Below the pieces are notes generated by a model, which did no database searches, was not told the DNA's origin, and saw nothing but the letters and a program-made list of their open reading frames with translations. Made by a program: the position numbers and the translations under genes. From Actinocorallia herbida (lineage in GTDB: Bacteria; Actinomycetota; Actinomycetes; Streptosporangiales; Streptosporangiaceae), in the NCBI RefSeq assembly GCF_003751225.1, contig NZ_RJKE01000001.1, positions 4,464,001 to 4,528,000 on the forward strand: a stretch of DNA of 64,000 nt. Direction: 5' to 3'. Positions 1 to 9,183 of this stretch are shown here, one piece after another. Positions within the stretch are counted from its first letter, which is position 1. Each line of letters starts with the position of its first letter.

Positions 1-1
1 C

Positions 2-1195
2 GGGCACGAGAAGTCCCGGCTCGGGTTCGTGCGCACCGGCGACGCCCGGCGCGCCGCCTCGGCGCTGCTCGCCCGGCTCGGGCACGGTGAGGTCTCCCCC
101 GCCGCCGAAGTCGGGTCGCTGTCCCCGGCGGGCAAGCAGGTCGTCTCGATGGCCCGCGCGCTCTCCCACGACGCCCGCGTCATCGTCATGGACGAACCGT
201 CGGCCGCCCTCGCCCACGACGAGGTCGCGAACCTCTTCCGGATCATCGGCGAGCTGACCGCGCAGGGCGTCGCCGTCGTCTACATCTCGCACCGGCTCGA
301 GGAGATCCGCGAGATCGGCGACCGCGTCACCGTGCTCAAGGACGGCAGGACCGTGGCGTCCGGGCTGCCCGCGCGCGGCACGCCCACCCGCGAGATCGTC
401 GCGCTGATGACGGGCCGGGACATGGCCGAGGTCTTCCCCGAACGCCCCGTGCCGGGCTCGCACGACGGCCGGCCCGAGGTCCTGCGCGTCGAGGAGCTGA
501 CGGTCCCCGGCGTCGTCTCTGACGTGTCGTTCACCGTCCGGGCCGGGGAGATCGTCGGCCTCGCCGGGCTCGTCGGCTCGGGCAGGTCGGAGATCCTGGA
601 AGCCGTCTACGGCGCCCGTCCGTCCGGCGGGAAGGTGCTGCTCGACGGGAAGCCGGTGCGCGGGATCGGCGCGGCGGTGGCGCGCGGGATCGGGCTCGCC
701 CCCGAGGAGCGCAAGGCACAGGCCCTCCTTCTGGACGAGAGCGTCACCCGGAACATCACGCTGAGCGGGCTCGGCCGCTATGCCAGGTTCGGCTGGCTCG
801 ACCGCCGCCGGGAGCGCGCCGAGGCCGTCGCCCAGATCGACGCGCTCGGCCTCCGCCCCGCCGACCCGGACCGTCCGATCCGCACCCTTTCCGGCGGCAA
901 CCAGCAGAAGGCCGTGCTCGCCCGCTGGCTCCTGGACCGCCGCAGGCTCCTCCTGCTGGACGAGCCCACCCGGGGCGTCGACGTCGGCGCGCGGGCCGAT
1001 CTCTACGCCGTCATCCGCGCCCTCGCCGACGACGGGATCGGCGTCCTGCTCGTCTCCAGTGAACTACCCGAGGTCCTCGGCCTCGCCGACCGCGTCGTCG
1101 TCCTGCGCGAGGGCAGAGCGGTGCGCACCGCCCCCGCGGCCGACCTCGACGAACACCGCGTCCTCGACATGATCATGGAAGGAAGCGCGCTGTGA
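2..1195 (+). CDS. Sugar ABC transporter ATP-binding protein, ribose/xylose type (5' end outside window)
   Basis: This is the energy-coupling subunit of a carbohydrate importer of the RbsA/XylG family, which carries two nucleotide-binding domains in one chain. The frame is open from base 2, so the true start and the first Walker A lie left of the window. Visible from the first domain are a degenerate signature ('LSPAGKQ') and Walker B 'VIVMDEPSAAL'. The second domain has the loop 'GLVGSGRSEILEAVYG', signature 'LSGGNQQKAVLARWL' and Walker B 'LLLLDEPTRGVDVG'. A weaker first signature and P-loop-like second site are usual for this family. The stop overlaps the permease GTG by 4 bases, so the two are translationally coupled. 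The sugar is not evident. Confidence 0.93.
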   Translation, partial: GHEKSRLGFVRTGDARRAASALLARLGHGEVSPAAEVGSLSPAGKQVVSMARALSHDARVIVMDEPSAALAHDEVANLFRIIGELTAQGVAVVYISHRLEEIREIGDRVTVLKDGRTVASGLPARGTPTREIVALMTGRDMAEVFPERPVPGSHDGRPEVLRVEELTVPGVVSDVSFTVRAGEIVGLAGLVGSGRSEILEAVYGARPSGGKVLLDGKPVRGIGAAVARGIGLAPEERKAQALLLDESVTRNITLSGLGRYARFGWLDRRRERAEAVAQIDALGLRPADPDRPIRTLSGGNQQKAVLARWLLDRRRLLLLDEPTRGVDVGARADLYAVIRALADDGIGVLLVSSELPEVLGLADRVVVLREGRAVRTAPAADLDEHRVLDMIMEGSAL

Positions 1196-2187
1196 AGGGC
1201 TCCCCCACCCTCGCCGCCCCGAAGGCCCTCGCCGTCTCCCTCACGGGCCTCCGCGCCGGACGCCGCCACCTCGGCCTGCTCGCGGCGCTCGCGCTGCTCG
1301 CCCTCGTCGGGCTGCTCACCCGGCCCGACTCCTTCGCCACCTCGGCCAATCTCGTGAGCGTCCTCGCGCTCGCCTCGACGATCGGCGTCATCACCGTCGG
1401 GATGACGTTCGTCATCATCGGCGGCGGCATCGACCTGTCGGTCGGCGCGGTGATGGCGCTCGCCTCGGTGTGGGCGACGACCCTGGCGACCCAGTCGTAC
1501 GGGCCGGTCGTCATGGCGGTCTGCGCGATCCTCGTCGGAACCGGGGCCGGGGCCGTCAGCGGGCTGCTCGTCGCCTACGGGCGGATGGTCCCGTTCATCG
1601 CGACGCTGGCGATGATGGTCGCCGCGAGCGGGCTCGCGCAGCGGCTGTCGGACCGCAAGACCCAGCTCGTCAAGCCCGAGAACGACGCGATCGTGGCGCT
1701 GTCGATCGAGCGGTTCCTCGGGCTGCCGATCCTCGTCTACGTCTTCGCCGCGGTCGTCGCGGCGGGCTGGGTGCTGCTCAACCGCACCACGTTCGGCCGC
1801 CGCACCTACGCGGTCGGCGGCAACCCCGAGGCGGCGCGGCTCGCCGGGATCGACGTGCGGCGGCACACGCTGCTGCTGTACGCGCTGTCCGGGTTCTGCT
1901 GCGGCGTCGCCGCGCTCCTCATCATGGCCCGCACGACGACGGGCTCCTCTACCCACGGCAACCTCTACGAACTCGACGCCATCGCCGCGGTCATCATCGG
2001 CGGCACCCTGCTCACCGGGGGCCGCGGCACCATCATCGGCTCGATCCTCGGGCTGCTGATCTTCACCGTCATCACGAATCTCTTCATCCTCAACGGGCTC
2101 AACACCAGCGACCAGCTCGTCGCCAAGGGCCTGATCATCGTCGCCGCGGTGCTGCTCCAGCGCCGCAGCCTCCCCGGCACCACGTGA
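1192..2187 (+). CDS. Sugar ABC transporter permease, RbsC family
   Basis: A membrane permease of about 331 residues from the ribose/xylose/galactoside family (BPD_transp_2). After a short basic N-terminus there are about nine or ten hydrophobic segments. The family motif 'GGGIDLSVGAVMAL' lies in the first third, 'TYAVGGNPEAARLAGI' marks the cytoplasmic coupling loop, and 'GGTLLTGGRGTIIGSILG' lies near the C-terminus. The GTG start overlaps the upstream ATPase stop (GTGA), and the lipoprotein gene follows after 38 bp, so the three form one import operon with the dehydrogenase downstream. Confidence 0.93.
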   Translation: MKGSPTLAAPKALAVSLTGLRAGRRHLGLLAALALLALVGLLTRPDSFATSANLVSVLALASTIGVITVGMTFVIIGGGIDLSVGAVMALASVWATTLATQSYGPVVMAVCAILVGTGAGAVSGLLVAYGRMVPFIATLAMMVAASGLAQRLSDRKTQLVKPENDAIVALSIERFLGLPILVYVFAAVVAAGWVLLNRTTFGRRTYAVGGNPEAARLAGIDVRRHTLLLYALSGFCCGVAALLIMARTTTGSSTHGNLYELDAIAAVIIGGTLLTGGRGTIIGSILGLLIFTVITNLFILNGLNTSDQLVAKGLIIVAAVLLQRRSLPGTT

Positions 2188-2225
2188 CCTCCTTCCCCTC
2201 CCCCCACCCATCAGCAAGGAGAACC

Positions 2226-3275
2226 ATGTCCAAGCTAGGACGCCGCGGCTTCCTGTTCAGCGGGGCGGTCGTGGGCACCGCCGCCCTCGCCACCGCCTGC
2301 ACCGGCAACGACCCCGAGGCCTCCGCGCCCGCGGCCCCCGCCGCCGCCGCGACGGGCGCCAACGACGAGCCGGGCGCGAAGGTCGTCATCGGCTTCTCCG
2401 CGCCCGCCGCCGACCACGGCTGGATCGCGGCCATCGCCAAGAACGCCGAGGCCACCGCCGGCCAGTACTCCGACGTGGAGTTCAAGGCGGTCGAGCCGAC
2501 CAACGACATCAACACCCAGATCGCCGCCGTCGAGTCGCTCATCGCGGCGAAGGTGAACGCGCTCGTGCTGCTGCCGAACGACGGCCAGCAGCTCAACCAG
2601 ATCGCGCGCAAGGCCAGCGACGCGGGCATCCCCGTCGTCAACCTCGACCGGATCTTCCCCGACAAGCTCTCCTACCGGACGTGGATCGGCGGCGACAACT
2701 ACGGCATGGGCGTCGCGGCCGGGCACTACGTCGGCGCGAAGCTCAAGGAGAAGGGCGTCGCGAAGCCCGTCATCCTGGAGATCCAGGGCATCGCGACGCT
2801 CCCGCTCACCCAGGACCGGTCGAAGGGCTTCGCCGACGCGCTCAAGACCTACGGGTTCACCGTCACCGCCCAGCAGGCCGCGCAGTTCACCGTGCAGTCC
2901 GGCAACGAGGTCACCGGCAACCTGCTCCAGGCGCACAAGAAGATCGACGCGATCTGGAACCACGATGACGATCAGGGCGTCGGCGTCCTCGCGGCCATCA
3001 AGGAGGCGGGCCGCACCGAGTTCTTCCTCGTGGGCGGCGCCGGGTCGGCCAACGCGATGCGGGAGATCCAGTCGGGCTCCAGCGTGCTGGAGGCGACCGT
3101 CACCTACAGCCCGACGATGGCGTCGTCGGCCGTGAAGCTCGCCAGGCTCATCGCGCAGGGCAAGGGCATGAGCGACCTCGTCGAGCACCAGGTGCCGCAG
3201 TCGATCACGCTGGCCTCGGAGACCATCACCAAGGACAACGTGGACACCTACCTGCCGCTCGGCTTCGAATCCTGA
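2226..3275 (+). CDS. Sugar-binding lipoprotein of the ABC importer
   Basis: Periplasmic-binding-protein type I solute receptor, 349 residues. The N-terminus combines a twin-arginine-like stretch ('GRRGFLFSG') with a lipobox ending 'LATAC' at about residue 25, so it is probably a Tat-exported, lipid-anchored receptor. The mature part shows 'VVIGFSAPAADHGWIAAIAK', 'PTNDINTQIAAVESLIAAKV' and 'NHDDDQGVGVLAAI', which are typical of ribose/xylose/inositol-type binders. ATG 2226 is preceded by a clear AAGGAG site. It completes the operon with the two upstream genes; the specificity cannot be read from sequence. Confidence 0.92.
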   Translation: MSKLGRRGFLFSGAVVGTAALATACTGNDPEASAPAAPAAAATGANDEPGAKVVIGFSAPAADHGWIAAIAKNAEATAGQYSDVEFKAVEPTNDINTQIAAVESLIAAKVNALVLLPNDGQQLNQIARKASDAGIPVVNLDRIFPDKLSYRTWIGGDNYGMGVAAGHYVGAKLKEKGVAKPVILEIQGIATLPLTQDRSKGFADALKTYGFTVTAQQAAQFTVQSGNEVTGNLLQAHKKIDAIWNHDDDQGVGVLAAIKEAGRTEFFLVGGAGSANAMREIQSGSSVLEATVTYSPTMASSAVKLARLIAQGKGMSDLVEHQVPQSITLASETITKDNVDTYLPLGFES

Positions 3276-3309
3276 GCCGGTTCGCATCCGGAGAAGAAAG
3301 GGACCACAC

Positions 3310-4458
3310 GTGACCGACGACAGGCCCACGCTCGGGGTCGGCATGGTCGGGTACGCCTTCATGGGCCGCGTCCACGCGCAGGCGTGGCGCAGCGTCGGGG
3401 CGTTCTTCGACCTGCCGGTGCGGGCTTCGATGACGGTCCTCGCGGGGCGGTCGCGGCGCGTCGAGCGCGCCGCGGCCGACCTCGGCTGGGCGCACGCGGT
3501 GACCGACTGGCGCGACCTCGTCGCACGCGACGACGTGCACATCGTGGACATCTGCGCGCCCGGCGACGCGCACGCCGAGATCGCCCTCGCGGCGCTCGCG
3601 GCGGGCAAGCACGTGCTGTGCGAGAAGCCGCTGGCCAACACCGTCGCCGAGGCCGAGGAGATGGCCGAGGCGGCGCAGCAGGCCGAGGCGCACGGGGTGC
3701 TCAGCATGGTCGGGTTCAACTACCGGCGGGTCCCGGCCGTCGCGTACGCGCGGCGGCTCGTCGCCTCGGGACGGCTGGGCTCGATCCGGCACGTGCGCGC
3801 GACGTACCTTCAGGACTGGATCGTCGATCCCGCCCATCCGCTGGTCTGGCGGCTGGACCGGGCGCGGGCCGGGTCGGGGGCGCTCGGCGACATCGGCGCG
3901 CACATCATCGACCTGGCCCAGTTCGTCACGGGAGAGGCGGTCACGGGGGTCTCGGCGCTCACCGAGACCTTCGTCAAGGAACGCCCGCTCGCCGACGGTC
4001 CGGGCAGCGGGCCCGTCACGGTCGACGACGCCGCGGTGTTCCTCGCCCGGATGTCCGGAGGGGCGCTGGCGACGTTCGAGGCGACCCGGTTCGCCGCGGG
4101 CCGGAAGAACGCGCTGCGCCTGGAGATCAACGGATCCCTCGGCAGCCTCGCCTTCGACTTCGAAAGGCTCAACGAACTCGAGTTCCACGACCACACCCTT
4201 CCGCCGGAGGAAGCCGGGTTCCGGCGCATCCTCGCGACGGAGCCGGGCCACCCGTACGCCGCGGCCTGGTGGCCGCCAGGGCACGGACTCGGCTACGAGC
4301 ACACGTTCACCCACGAGATCCGCGACTTCCTGGACTGCGTCGCCGCCGGGAAACCGCCCAGCCCGTCCTTCGCCGACGGGCTCCAGGTCCAGCGCGTCCT
4401 GGCCGCCGTCGAAGCGAGCGCGGCGGCCTCCAGCGTCTGGACACCGATCCCCACCTGA
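3310..4458 (+). CDS. Gfo/Idh/MocA family NAD(P)-dependent oxidoreductase
   Basis: A 382-residue dehydrogenase of the glucose-fructose oxidoreductase / inositol dehydrogenase superfamily. The Rossmann motif 'GVGMVGYAFMGRVHA' is at residues 8-22 and the family lysine sits in 'CEKPLANT' near residue 105. A 'DIGAHIIDLAQFVTGE' segment carries the catalytic-site aspartate and histidine region. The GTG start has an AGAAAGGG site upstream. It lies 34 bp behind the sugar-binding protein and probably oxidises the imported sugar or polyol, or a derivative. Three tandem palindromic repeats follow the stop. Confidence 0.9.
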   Translation: MTDDRPTLGVGMVGYAFMGRVHAQAWRSVGAFFDLPVRASMTVLAGRSRRVERAAADLGWAHAVTDWRDLVARDDVHIVDICAPGDAHAEIALAALAAGKHVLCEKPLANTVAEAEEMAEAAQQAEAHGVLSMVGFNYRRVPAVAYARRLVASGRLGSIRHVRATYLQDWIVDPAHPLVWRLDRARAGSGALGDIGAHIIDLAQFVTGEAVTGVSALTETFVKERPLADGPGSGPVTVDDAAVFLARMSGGALATFEATRFAAGRKNALRLEINGSLGSLAFDFERLNELEFHDHTLPPEEAGFRRILATEPGHPYAAAWWPPGHGLGYEHTFTHEIRDFLDCVAAGKPPSPSFADGLQVQRVLAAVEASAAASSVWTPIPT

Positions 4459-4480
4459 CCCCACCCGACCCCGCCGTCCG

Positions 4481-4669
4481 GCCCGGTGACGGGCTCCCCG
4501 GCGAAGCGGGGCTCCCCAAGAGCCCGTCCACCGGGCCCCTGAACACAGCCCGGTGACGGGCTCCCCGGCGAAGCCGGGCTCTCAAGAGCCCGTCCACCGG
4601 GCCCCTGAACACAGCCCGGTGACGGGCTCCCCGGCGAAGCCGGGCTCTCAAGAGCCCGACACCGGGTCC
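4481..4669. repeat. Three tandem 66-67 bp palindromic repeats
   Basis: Three copies start at 4481, 4548 and 4614. Each begins GCCCGGTGACGGGCT and ends with the near-complement AGCCCGTCCACCGGGC, enclosing a smaller hairpin CCCGGCGAAGCCGGG. The first copy differs by a small change in the inner loop and the third is degenerate at its right end. Each unit can fold into a long stem with an internal hairpin. They follow the Gfo/Idh gene and precede the phosphatase gene, both on the plus strand, so they could act as serial terminators; they could also be an expanded intergenic palindromic element. The remaining 4670-4832 shows no gene. Confidence 0.85.
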
Positions 4670-4832
4670 AGTGAGTACGGGCGGGACCCGGGTCCCCGTG
4701 CGGCCGTCGCGTCGAGACGCCGCGCGGGGAGTGCCACCCCGGATCCCGCCCGGACCACCGGACGTTCCGGTACGTCACGGGAGCAGTCAGTTGACCGATG
4801 TACCGCGCTGCCCGATCTCCTAGCGTCATGGC

Positions 4833-5585
4833 ATGACACCAGCCATGACGACCGCACCGCCACCGCGTCGCCTGGCCGTCCGGGCCCGGCTGCTCCCACG
4901 GGTCGAGGGGCTGCGCCTGGCCGCGTGCAACCAGGGTCTCTCGCCCGGACTCGACCTCAGCGGGGACTGGTGCCTCGTGCAGCCGCTCGAAGGCGGCGAC
5001 GTGGTCCTGTCGGTGGGCGACGTCGTCGGCCACGGTCTGCCCGCGACCGCCGCCATGCTCGCGCTGCGGCACGCCCTCGCCGGGTTCGCCGCCGCGGGGC
5101 ACCCGCCCGCGACCGTCCTCCGCCTCCTCAACGACGCGGTGTGCGCCCGGCACCCCGACGTCACCGCGACCGCGGTCGTCGCCCGCTTCCGTCCGTCGAC
5201 CGGCACCGTGACGTGGGCCAGGGCCGGGCATCCCCCGATCCTGCTCACCGACGCCTCGGGCGCCCGTCCCCTGCCCGCGCCCGACGGCCTCCTCCTGGGC
5301 GCCTTCCCCGACCAGCGCTACGACCAGCGGGCTCTCCGCCTCCCGCCCGGCGCGACCCTCTGCCTCTACACCGACGGCATGGTCGAGCGCCCCCACGGCA
5401 TCGAGCAGGGCATCGCGGCCCTCCGCGCCCGTCTGGCCGCCGCGCCCCGCGCTCCGGAGGCCGCGCTCGCCGCCCTCGACTTCACCGACCGGCGGGACGA
5501 CGCGTGCGTCCTCCTCGCCCAGCGCACCTCCCCCGCCCGTCCGCTCGGCCGTGCCCTGCCCTTCCGGAGCCCCTTCCTTTCCTGA
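4833..5585 (+). CDS. SpoIIE/RsbU-type PP2C serine phosphatase, single domain
   Basis: A 250-residue PPM/PP2C phosphatase of the SpoIIE class that dephosphorylates anti-sigma-factor antagonists in other actinomycetes. Conserved elements are 'LSGDWCLV' with the first metal-binding aspartate, 'VGDVVGHGLPATAAM', 'WARAGHPPILL' and 'CLYTDGMVE', with 'TDRRDDACVLLAQR' carrying the last aspartate. There is no PAS, GAF or HAMP sensor and no membrane segment, so any input must come from partners, none of which is encoded nearby. The start may instead be ATG 4845; neither has a strong ribosome binding site. Confidence 0.88.
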   Translation: MTPAMTTAPPPRRLAVRARLLPRVEGLRLAACNQGLSPGLDLSGDWCLVQPLEGGDVVLSVGDVVGHGLPATAAMLALRHALAGFAAAGHPPATVLRLLNDAVCARHPDVTATAVVARFRPSTGTVTWARAGHPPILLTDASGARPLPAPDGLLLGAFPDQRYDQRALRLPPGATLCLYTDGMVERPHGIEQGIAALRARLAAAPRAPEAALAALDFTDRRDDACVLLAQRTSPARPLGRALPFRSPFLS

Positions 5586-5770
5586 GCGCGGCGGCGCGGC
5601 GGCGCCGCTTCGGGGGCTCGGCGCAAGACGATCGAACGAAGCGACGGGTTTCGCCGTCTCCATTGTCGGGGCGTTCCCGGGCGGGGGTCCGGGCGTCCCA
5701 GAGCGCTGGGGAACGCCGTGCTCCGGCGTGCCGTATCGGCAACGGACTTTGCTGGACCGGGAGGTCAAGG

Positions 5771-6721
5771 GTGGGTGAGCGCGGGCTGCGCGACGACTAC
5801 GACGTGGTGGTCGTCGGCGGGGGCGAGGCGGGCCTGAGCGGGGCGTTGACGCTCGCGCGGGCACGCCGGTCGGTCCTCGTGTACGACGTGGGGGGCGGCC
5901 GCGACGCGACGATGGTGGTCGAGGTGCGCAGGCACGGGGGCAGGGTCGTGCAGGGCGAGGTGGCCGCGGTCGGCCGGCGCCTCGGCCGCTTCTCCGTGCT
6001 GCTCGCGGACGGACGGCGGGTCTCGGCGCGCCGGGTGCTCGTGGCGACGGGCGCGGAGGACGAACTGCCCTCGATCGACGGGCTCGCCGCGCGGTGGGGG
6101 CGCGACGCCGTCGACTGCCCCTACCGGCACGGCTGGGCGGTGCGCGACACGGCGATCGGGGTGCTCGGCGAGGGGCCGGAAGGCGTAGGCCGGGCGCTGC
6201 TGTGGCGGCAGTGGAGCGCCGACGTCGCCCTGTTCACCGGGACCGGGAAACCGTCCGCCGAGGACACCGAGCGGCTCGCCGCACGCGGGATCACGCTCGT
6301 CGACGGCAGGGTCACCGCGATCGAGGCGGCCGACCGCGTCACCGGGGTCCGGCTCGACGACGGGACGGTGATCCCGCGCGACGTCGTCGCCGTCGACCCG
6401 CGCAAGGCCGCACGCGCGGGGTTCCTCGCCGCGGTCGGCCTCCGCCCCGTCGAGCACCCCGACGGCCACGGCACCTTCCTGCCGAGCGGCCTCGCGGGCC
6501 ACACCCGCGCTCCCGGGGTCTGGGCCGCCGGCGACGTCACCGACCCGGCCTCCCCCCTCGCCGCCGCCCGCGCTCAGGGCGCCCTCGCCGCGACCGCGAT
6601 CAACGCCGATCTCGTCGCCGAGGAGACCGCTGAGGCGGTCCTCTTCGCCCAGGGCCCGTTCTCCGCGGCCGTGGAAGCCCGGATCTGCGCGAACCGCGCC
6701 GACCGCCACCACGGTCTCTAA
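5771..6721 (+). CDS. Thioredoxin-reductase-like FAD/NAD(P) oxidoreductase lacking the CxxC pair
   Basis: A 316-residue flavoprotein of the thioredoxin reductase family. The FAD motif 'VVVVGGGEAGLSG' is at the N-terminus, a second nucleotide motif 'IGVLGEGPEGVG' is in the middle, and 'GVWAAGDVTDP' near the C-terminus binds the flavin. Where family members carry 'CPYCHG', this protein has 'DCPYRHGWAVRD', so only one cysteine remains and a dithiol mechanism is unlikely. GTG 5771 has GGAGG about 7 bases upstream and starts the protein just before the Rossmann strand. The gene converges with the amidohydrolase with a 5 bp gap. Confidence 0.85.
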   Translation: MGERGLRDDYDVVVVGGGEAGLSGALTLARARRSVLVYDVGGGRDATMVVEVRRHGGRVVQGEVAAVGRRLGRFSVLLADGRRVSARRVLVATGAEDELPSIDGLAARWGRDAVDCPYRHGWAVRDTAIGVLGEGPEGVGRALLWRQWSADVALFTGTGKPSAEDTERLAARGITLVDGRVTAIEAADRVTGVRLDDGTVIPRDVVAVDPRKAARAGFLAAVGLRPVEHPDGHGTFLPSGLAGHTRAPGVWAAGDVTDPASPLAAARAQGALAATAINADLVAEETAEAVLFAQGPFSAAVEARICANRADRHHGL

Positions 6722-6726
6722 CGCCG

Positions 6727-8025
6727 TCACGACGCCCCGGTCAGGGTGTTCTTGTAGATGCGGCCGTCTTTGACGATCACCGCGAGGCCCGTCTCAGGGG
6801 TGGCGAACATGGCGAGGTCGCGGGTGGGATCGCCCTCCACGATGAGGAGGTCGGCCCAGGCGCCGGGTTCGATGACGCCGAGGCGCGCCTCCTTGTAGGG
6901 GTCGCGTTCGCCGGAGAGGCGGAACAACTCGGCGTTTCCGGAGGTCGCCATCCGGAGCGCCTCGACCGGGGTGAATCCGAAATGCCCGGACAGGCGGGTG
7001 AACATCTCGCCCTGCCTTGCGGCGGTCTGCGGGTCGAGCAGGAGATCCGTACCGAAGGCCAGTTTCGTCCCAGACGCCCGGGCCCACTCGAAGGTCCGGG
7101 CGACGCCCTCGCACACCTGCTTGTGCTTGGCGAGCGCGGCCGGGTCGTAGCGGGCGTCGTCGCTCTCGACGAACGGCTGGGTGCTGAGCCACACGTCGTG
7201 CTCGGCGAGCAGCTCGACCGTCTCGCGGCTCCCGGCGAGATGACCGTGCTCGATCGACTTGATCCCGGCGGCGACCGCGCGGCGGATGCCCGTGTCGTTG
7301 TAGACGTGCGCCGCCACGTAGGTGCCCCAGTCGGCGGCGGCCTCGACGGCGGCGCGCAGTTCGTCCTCGGTGAACTGCACGACGTCGAGCGGGTCGTAGT
7401 ACGAGGTCACGCCGCCCCCCGCCATCACCTTGATCTGGGTCGCGCCGCGCTTGAGCTGCTCCCGGACCGCCGCGAGCACCCTGTCCCGGCCGTCGGCGAC
7501 GCGCATGAACCCGATCCCCTCCGCGCGTGAAGGCCGCCCGCAGAAGACCGTCGCGTCGTCGTGCGCCCCGGAGAAGTCGCCGTGCCCCGCCGTCTGGGAG
7601 AGCGCCGCCTGGCTCGGGTAGATGCGCGGTCCGGGGAAGGCCCCGGCGTCGAGGACCTGCCTGAGCGCGCTGACGTCCCCGGCCATATCGCGGACCGTGG
7701 TGAACCCCCGCATCAGCATCCGCCCGGCCTCGGCGAGCGCGCTGTAGTACCCGACCCCGTCGCCCCCGAACAGCAGCCCCTGCATCGAACTCGCCGCCGC
7801 GAACAGATGGACGTGCGCGTCGGTGAGCCCCGGCATCAGCACCCGCCCGCCCCCCGCGATTCGCAAGGGCTCGGTCGCGCTCACCCGCGCGACGATCTTC
7901 CGGCCCTCGACGCACACCTCCCGCGGTTCGCTCAGCCCCTCTCCCACCCCGTCGAACACCCGCACGTCCTCGAAGACGATCGCGTCGGACCCCACCGCGC
8001 CCTCACTCCCCGCGGATGCCCCCAT
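6727..8025 (-). CDS. Metal-dependent amidohydrolase (imidazolonepropionase/prolidase-like)
   Basis: A 432-residue member of the amidohydrolase superfamily. Metal ligands are visible as 'GLTDAHVHLF', a probable carbamylated lysine in 'ATQIKVMAGGG', 'YVAAHVYN', 'SIEHGH' and the final aspartate in 'LAFGTDLL'. This pattern matches the binuclear subgroup that includes Xaa-Pro/Xaa-Arg dipeptidases and organophosphate hydrolases, so a peptide, carbamate or lactone-type substrate is possible. ATG 8025 has a GGGGAAGGG site; an upstream in-frame ATG at 8067 lacks one. It could be transcribed with the oxidoreductase gene that starts at 9042. Confidence 0.9.
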   Translation of the reverse strand: MGASAGSEGAVGSDAIVFEDVRVFDGVGEGLSEPREVCVEGRKIVARVSATEPLRIAGGGRVLMPGLTDAHVHLFAAASSMQGLLFGGDGVGYYSALAEAGRMLMRGFTTVRDMAGDVSALRQVLDAGAFPGPRIYPSQAALSQTAGHGDFSGAHDDATVFCGRPSRAEGIGFMRVADGRDRVLAAVREQLKRGATQIKVMAGGGVTSYYDPLDVVQFTEDELRAAVEAAADWGTYVAAHVYNDTGIRRAVAAGIKSIEHGHLAGSRETVELLAEHDVWLSTQPFVESDDARYDPAALAKHKQVCEGVARTFEWARASGTKLAFGTDLLLDPQTAARQGEMFTRLSGHFGFTPVEALRMATSGNAELFRLSGERDPYKEARLGVIEPGAWADLLIVEGDPTRDLAMFATPETGLAVIVKDGRIYKNTLTGAS

Positions 8026-8112
8026 CCGCCCTTCCCCTCCTCTCCCCAGCGCGCGGGCCCCGCACACGGGACCGGTGGCCCGGCGGCGATGCGGCCGCCG
8101 GGCCCGGAGACG

Positions 8113-9042
8113 TCAGGGGACGGTGATGACGGTGCGGCCCAGGCGGGTGCCTTCGGCGTACTCGGTGTGGAGGGCGGGGAGGTCGGCCAGGGGGCGGCGG
8201 GCGGCCACGTCCACGGTGAGCTCCCCCGCGTCGACCTTGGCGACGAGGGCCGCGAGCTGGGCGGCGTCGGAGCGGGCGAACATGCGGACCGCGCGCACCC
8301 CGCGGGCGGCGTCCTCCGGGGCGGGGGTCGTCGCGCTGACCAGGACGCCGTCGTCGGCGACCAGCCCGGTGAGCCCGACCGACTGGTCCGGACCGGTGGG
8401 CACGAGGTTCAGCACGACGTCGTATCTGTCGGCGGACTCCGCGACCGGGGTCGCGGTGTAGTCGACGAGGTGGGCGGCGCCGAACGCGGTGAGCCGCGCC
8501 GCGCTCGCCGGGCCCGCGGTCGCGGTGACCGTGGCCCCCGCCCGGGCGGCGAGCTGCACCGCGTACCCGCCGACCGCGCCGCCCGCCCCGTTGATCAGCA
8601 CGGTCTGGCCCGGGACCAGGCTCGCGTGCTCGTACAGCGCCTGCCAGGCCGTCAGACCGGGCGCGGGGAGCGCCGCGGCGTCGGCGAGCGGGATGCCGGT
8701 CGGCGCCGCGGTGAGGAGCCCGGCCGGGACGAGCACGAACTCCGCCGACGCGCCGGGGCCGCCCAGCGGCAGGAACGCGAGGACGGCGGCGCCCTCCGCC
8801 CAGCCCGTCACGTCTTCGCCGAGTTCCTCGACGGTCCCCGCGGCGTCGATGCCGGGGATGTGCGGAAGCGCCAGGGGGTAGGCCTGCTGGAGCAGCCCTG
8901 CCCGGATCTGCGCGTCGACCGGGTTGAACGAGGTGGCCGCGACCCGCAGCAGCACCTGGCCGGGGCCGGGCGACGGCCGGTCGGCCTCCTCGTGCACGAG
9001 CACGTCGGCGTCGCCGTAGCCGTGGAACCGCACTGCCTTCAT
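8113..9042 (-). CDS. NADP-dependent zeta-crystallin-like quinone oxidoreductase
   Basis: A 309-residue medium-chain dehydrogenase/reductase without the structural zinc cysteines. The N-terminus 'MKAVRFHGYGDADVL' is typical of the QOR group, 'ATSFNPVDAQIRAG' is in the substrate domain, and 'VLINGAGGAVGGYAVQLA' is the NADP-binding loop. The ATG is preceded by GGAGAAA. It is divergent from the gene at 9184, separated by 141 bp. The likely reaction is NADPH-dependent reduction of quinones or activated alkenes; the physiological substrate is unknown. Confidence 0.9.
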   Translation of the reverse strand: MKAVRFHGYGDADVLVHEEADRPSPGPGQVLLRVAATSFNPVDAQIRAGLLQQAYPLALPHIPGIDAAGTVEELGEDVTGWAEGAAVLAFLPLGGPGASAEFVLVPAGLLTAAPTGIPLADAAALPAPGLTAWQALYEHASLVPGQTVLINGAGGAVGGYAVQLAARAGATVTATAGPASAARLTAFGAAHLVDYTATPVAESADRYDVVLNLVPTGPDQSVGLTGLVADDGVLVSATTPAPEDAARGVRAVRMFARSDAAQLAALVAKVDAGELTVDVAARRPLADLPALHTEYAEGTRLGRTVITVP

Positions 9043-9183
9043 CGTTTCTCCAAAGAATCGCACTGCTCCGCAGGTCAAGCATGCCGCGCGGACGACGATC
9101 TTCGCCGGTCTTTCCCCGAAGCCGTGCCGCCTCGGGCGGGGCCTCCGCGACCCGCCAACCGGACGTTCAGGCATCATAGGTAC

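Noticed and set aside
4481-4669. CRISPR array
   Set aside because: Three directly abutting units with internal palindromes and no unique spacers; no cas genes.
6727-6800. Terminator between the convergent flavoprotein and amidohydrolase genes
   Set aside because: The gap is 5 bp and no stem was found; any terminator would lie inside the opposite gene.
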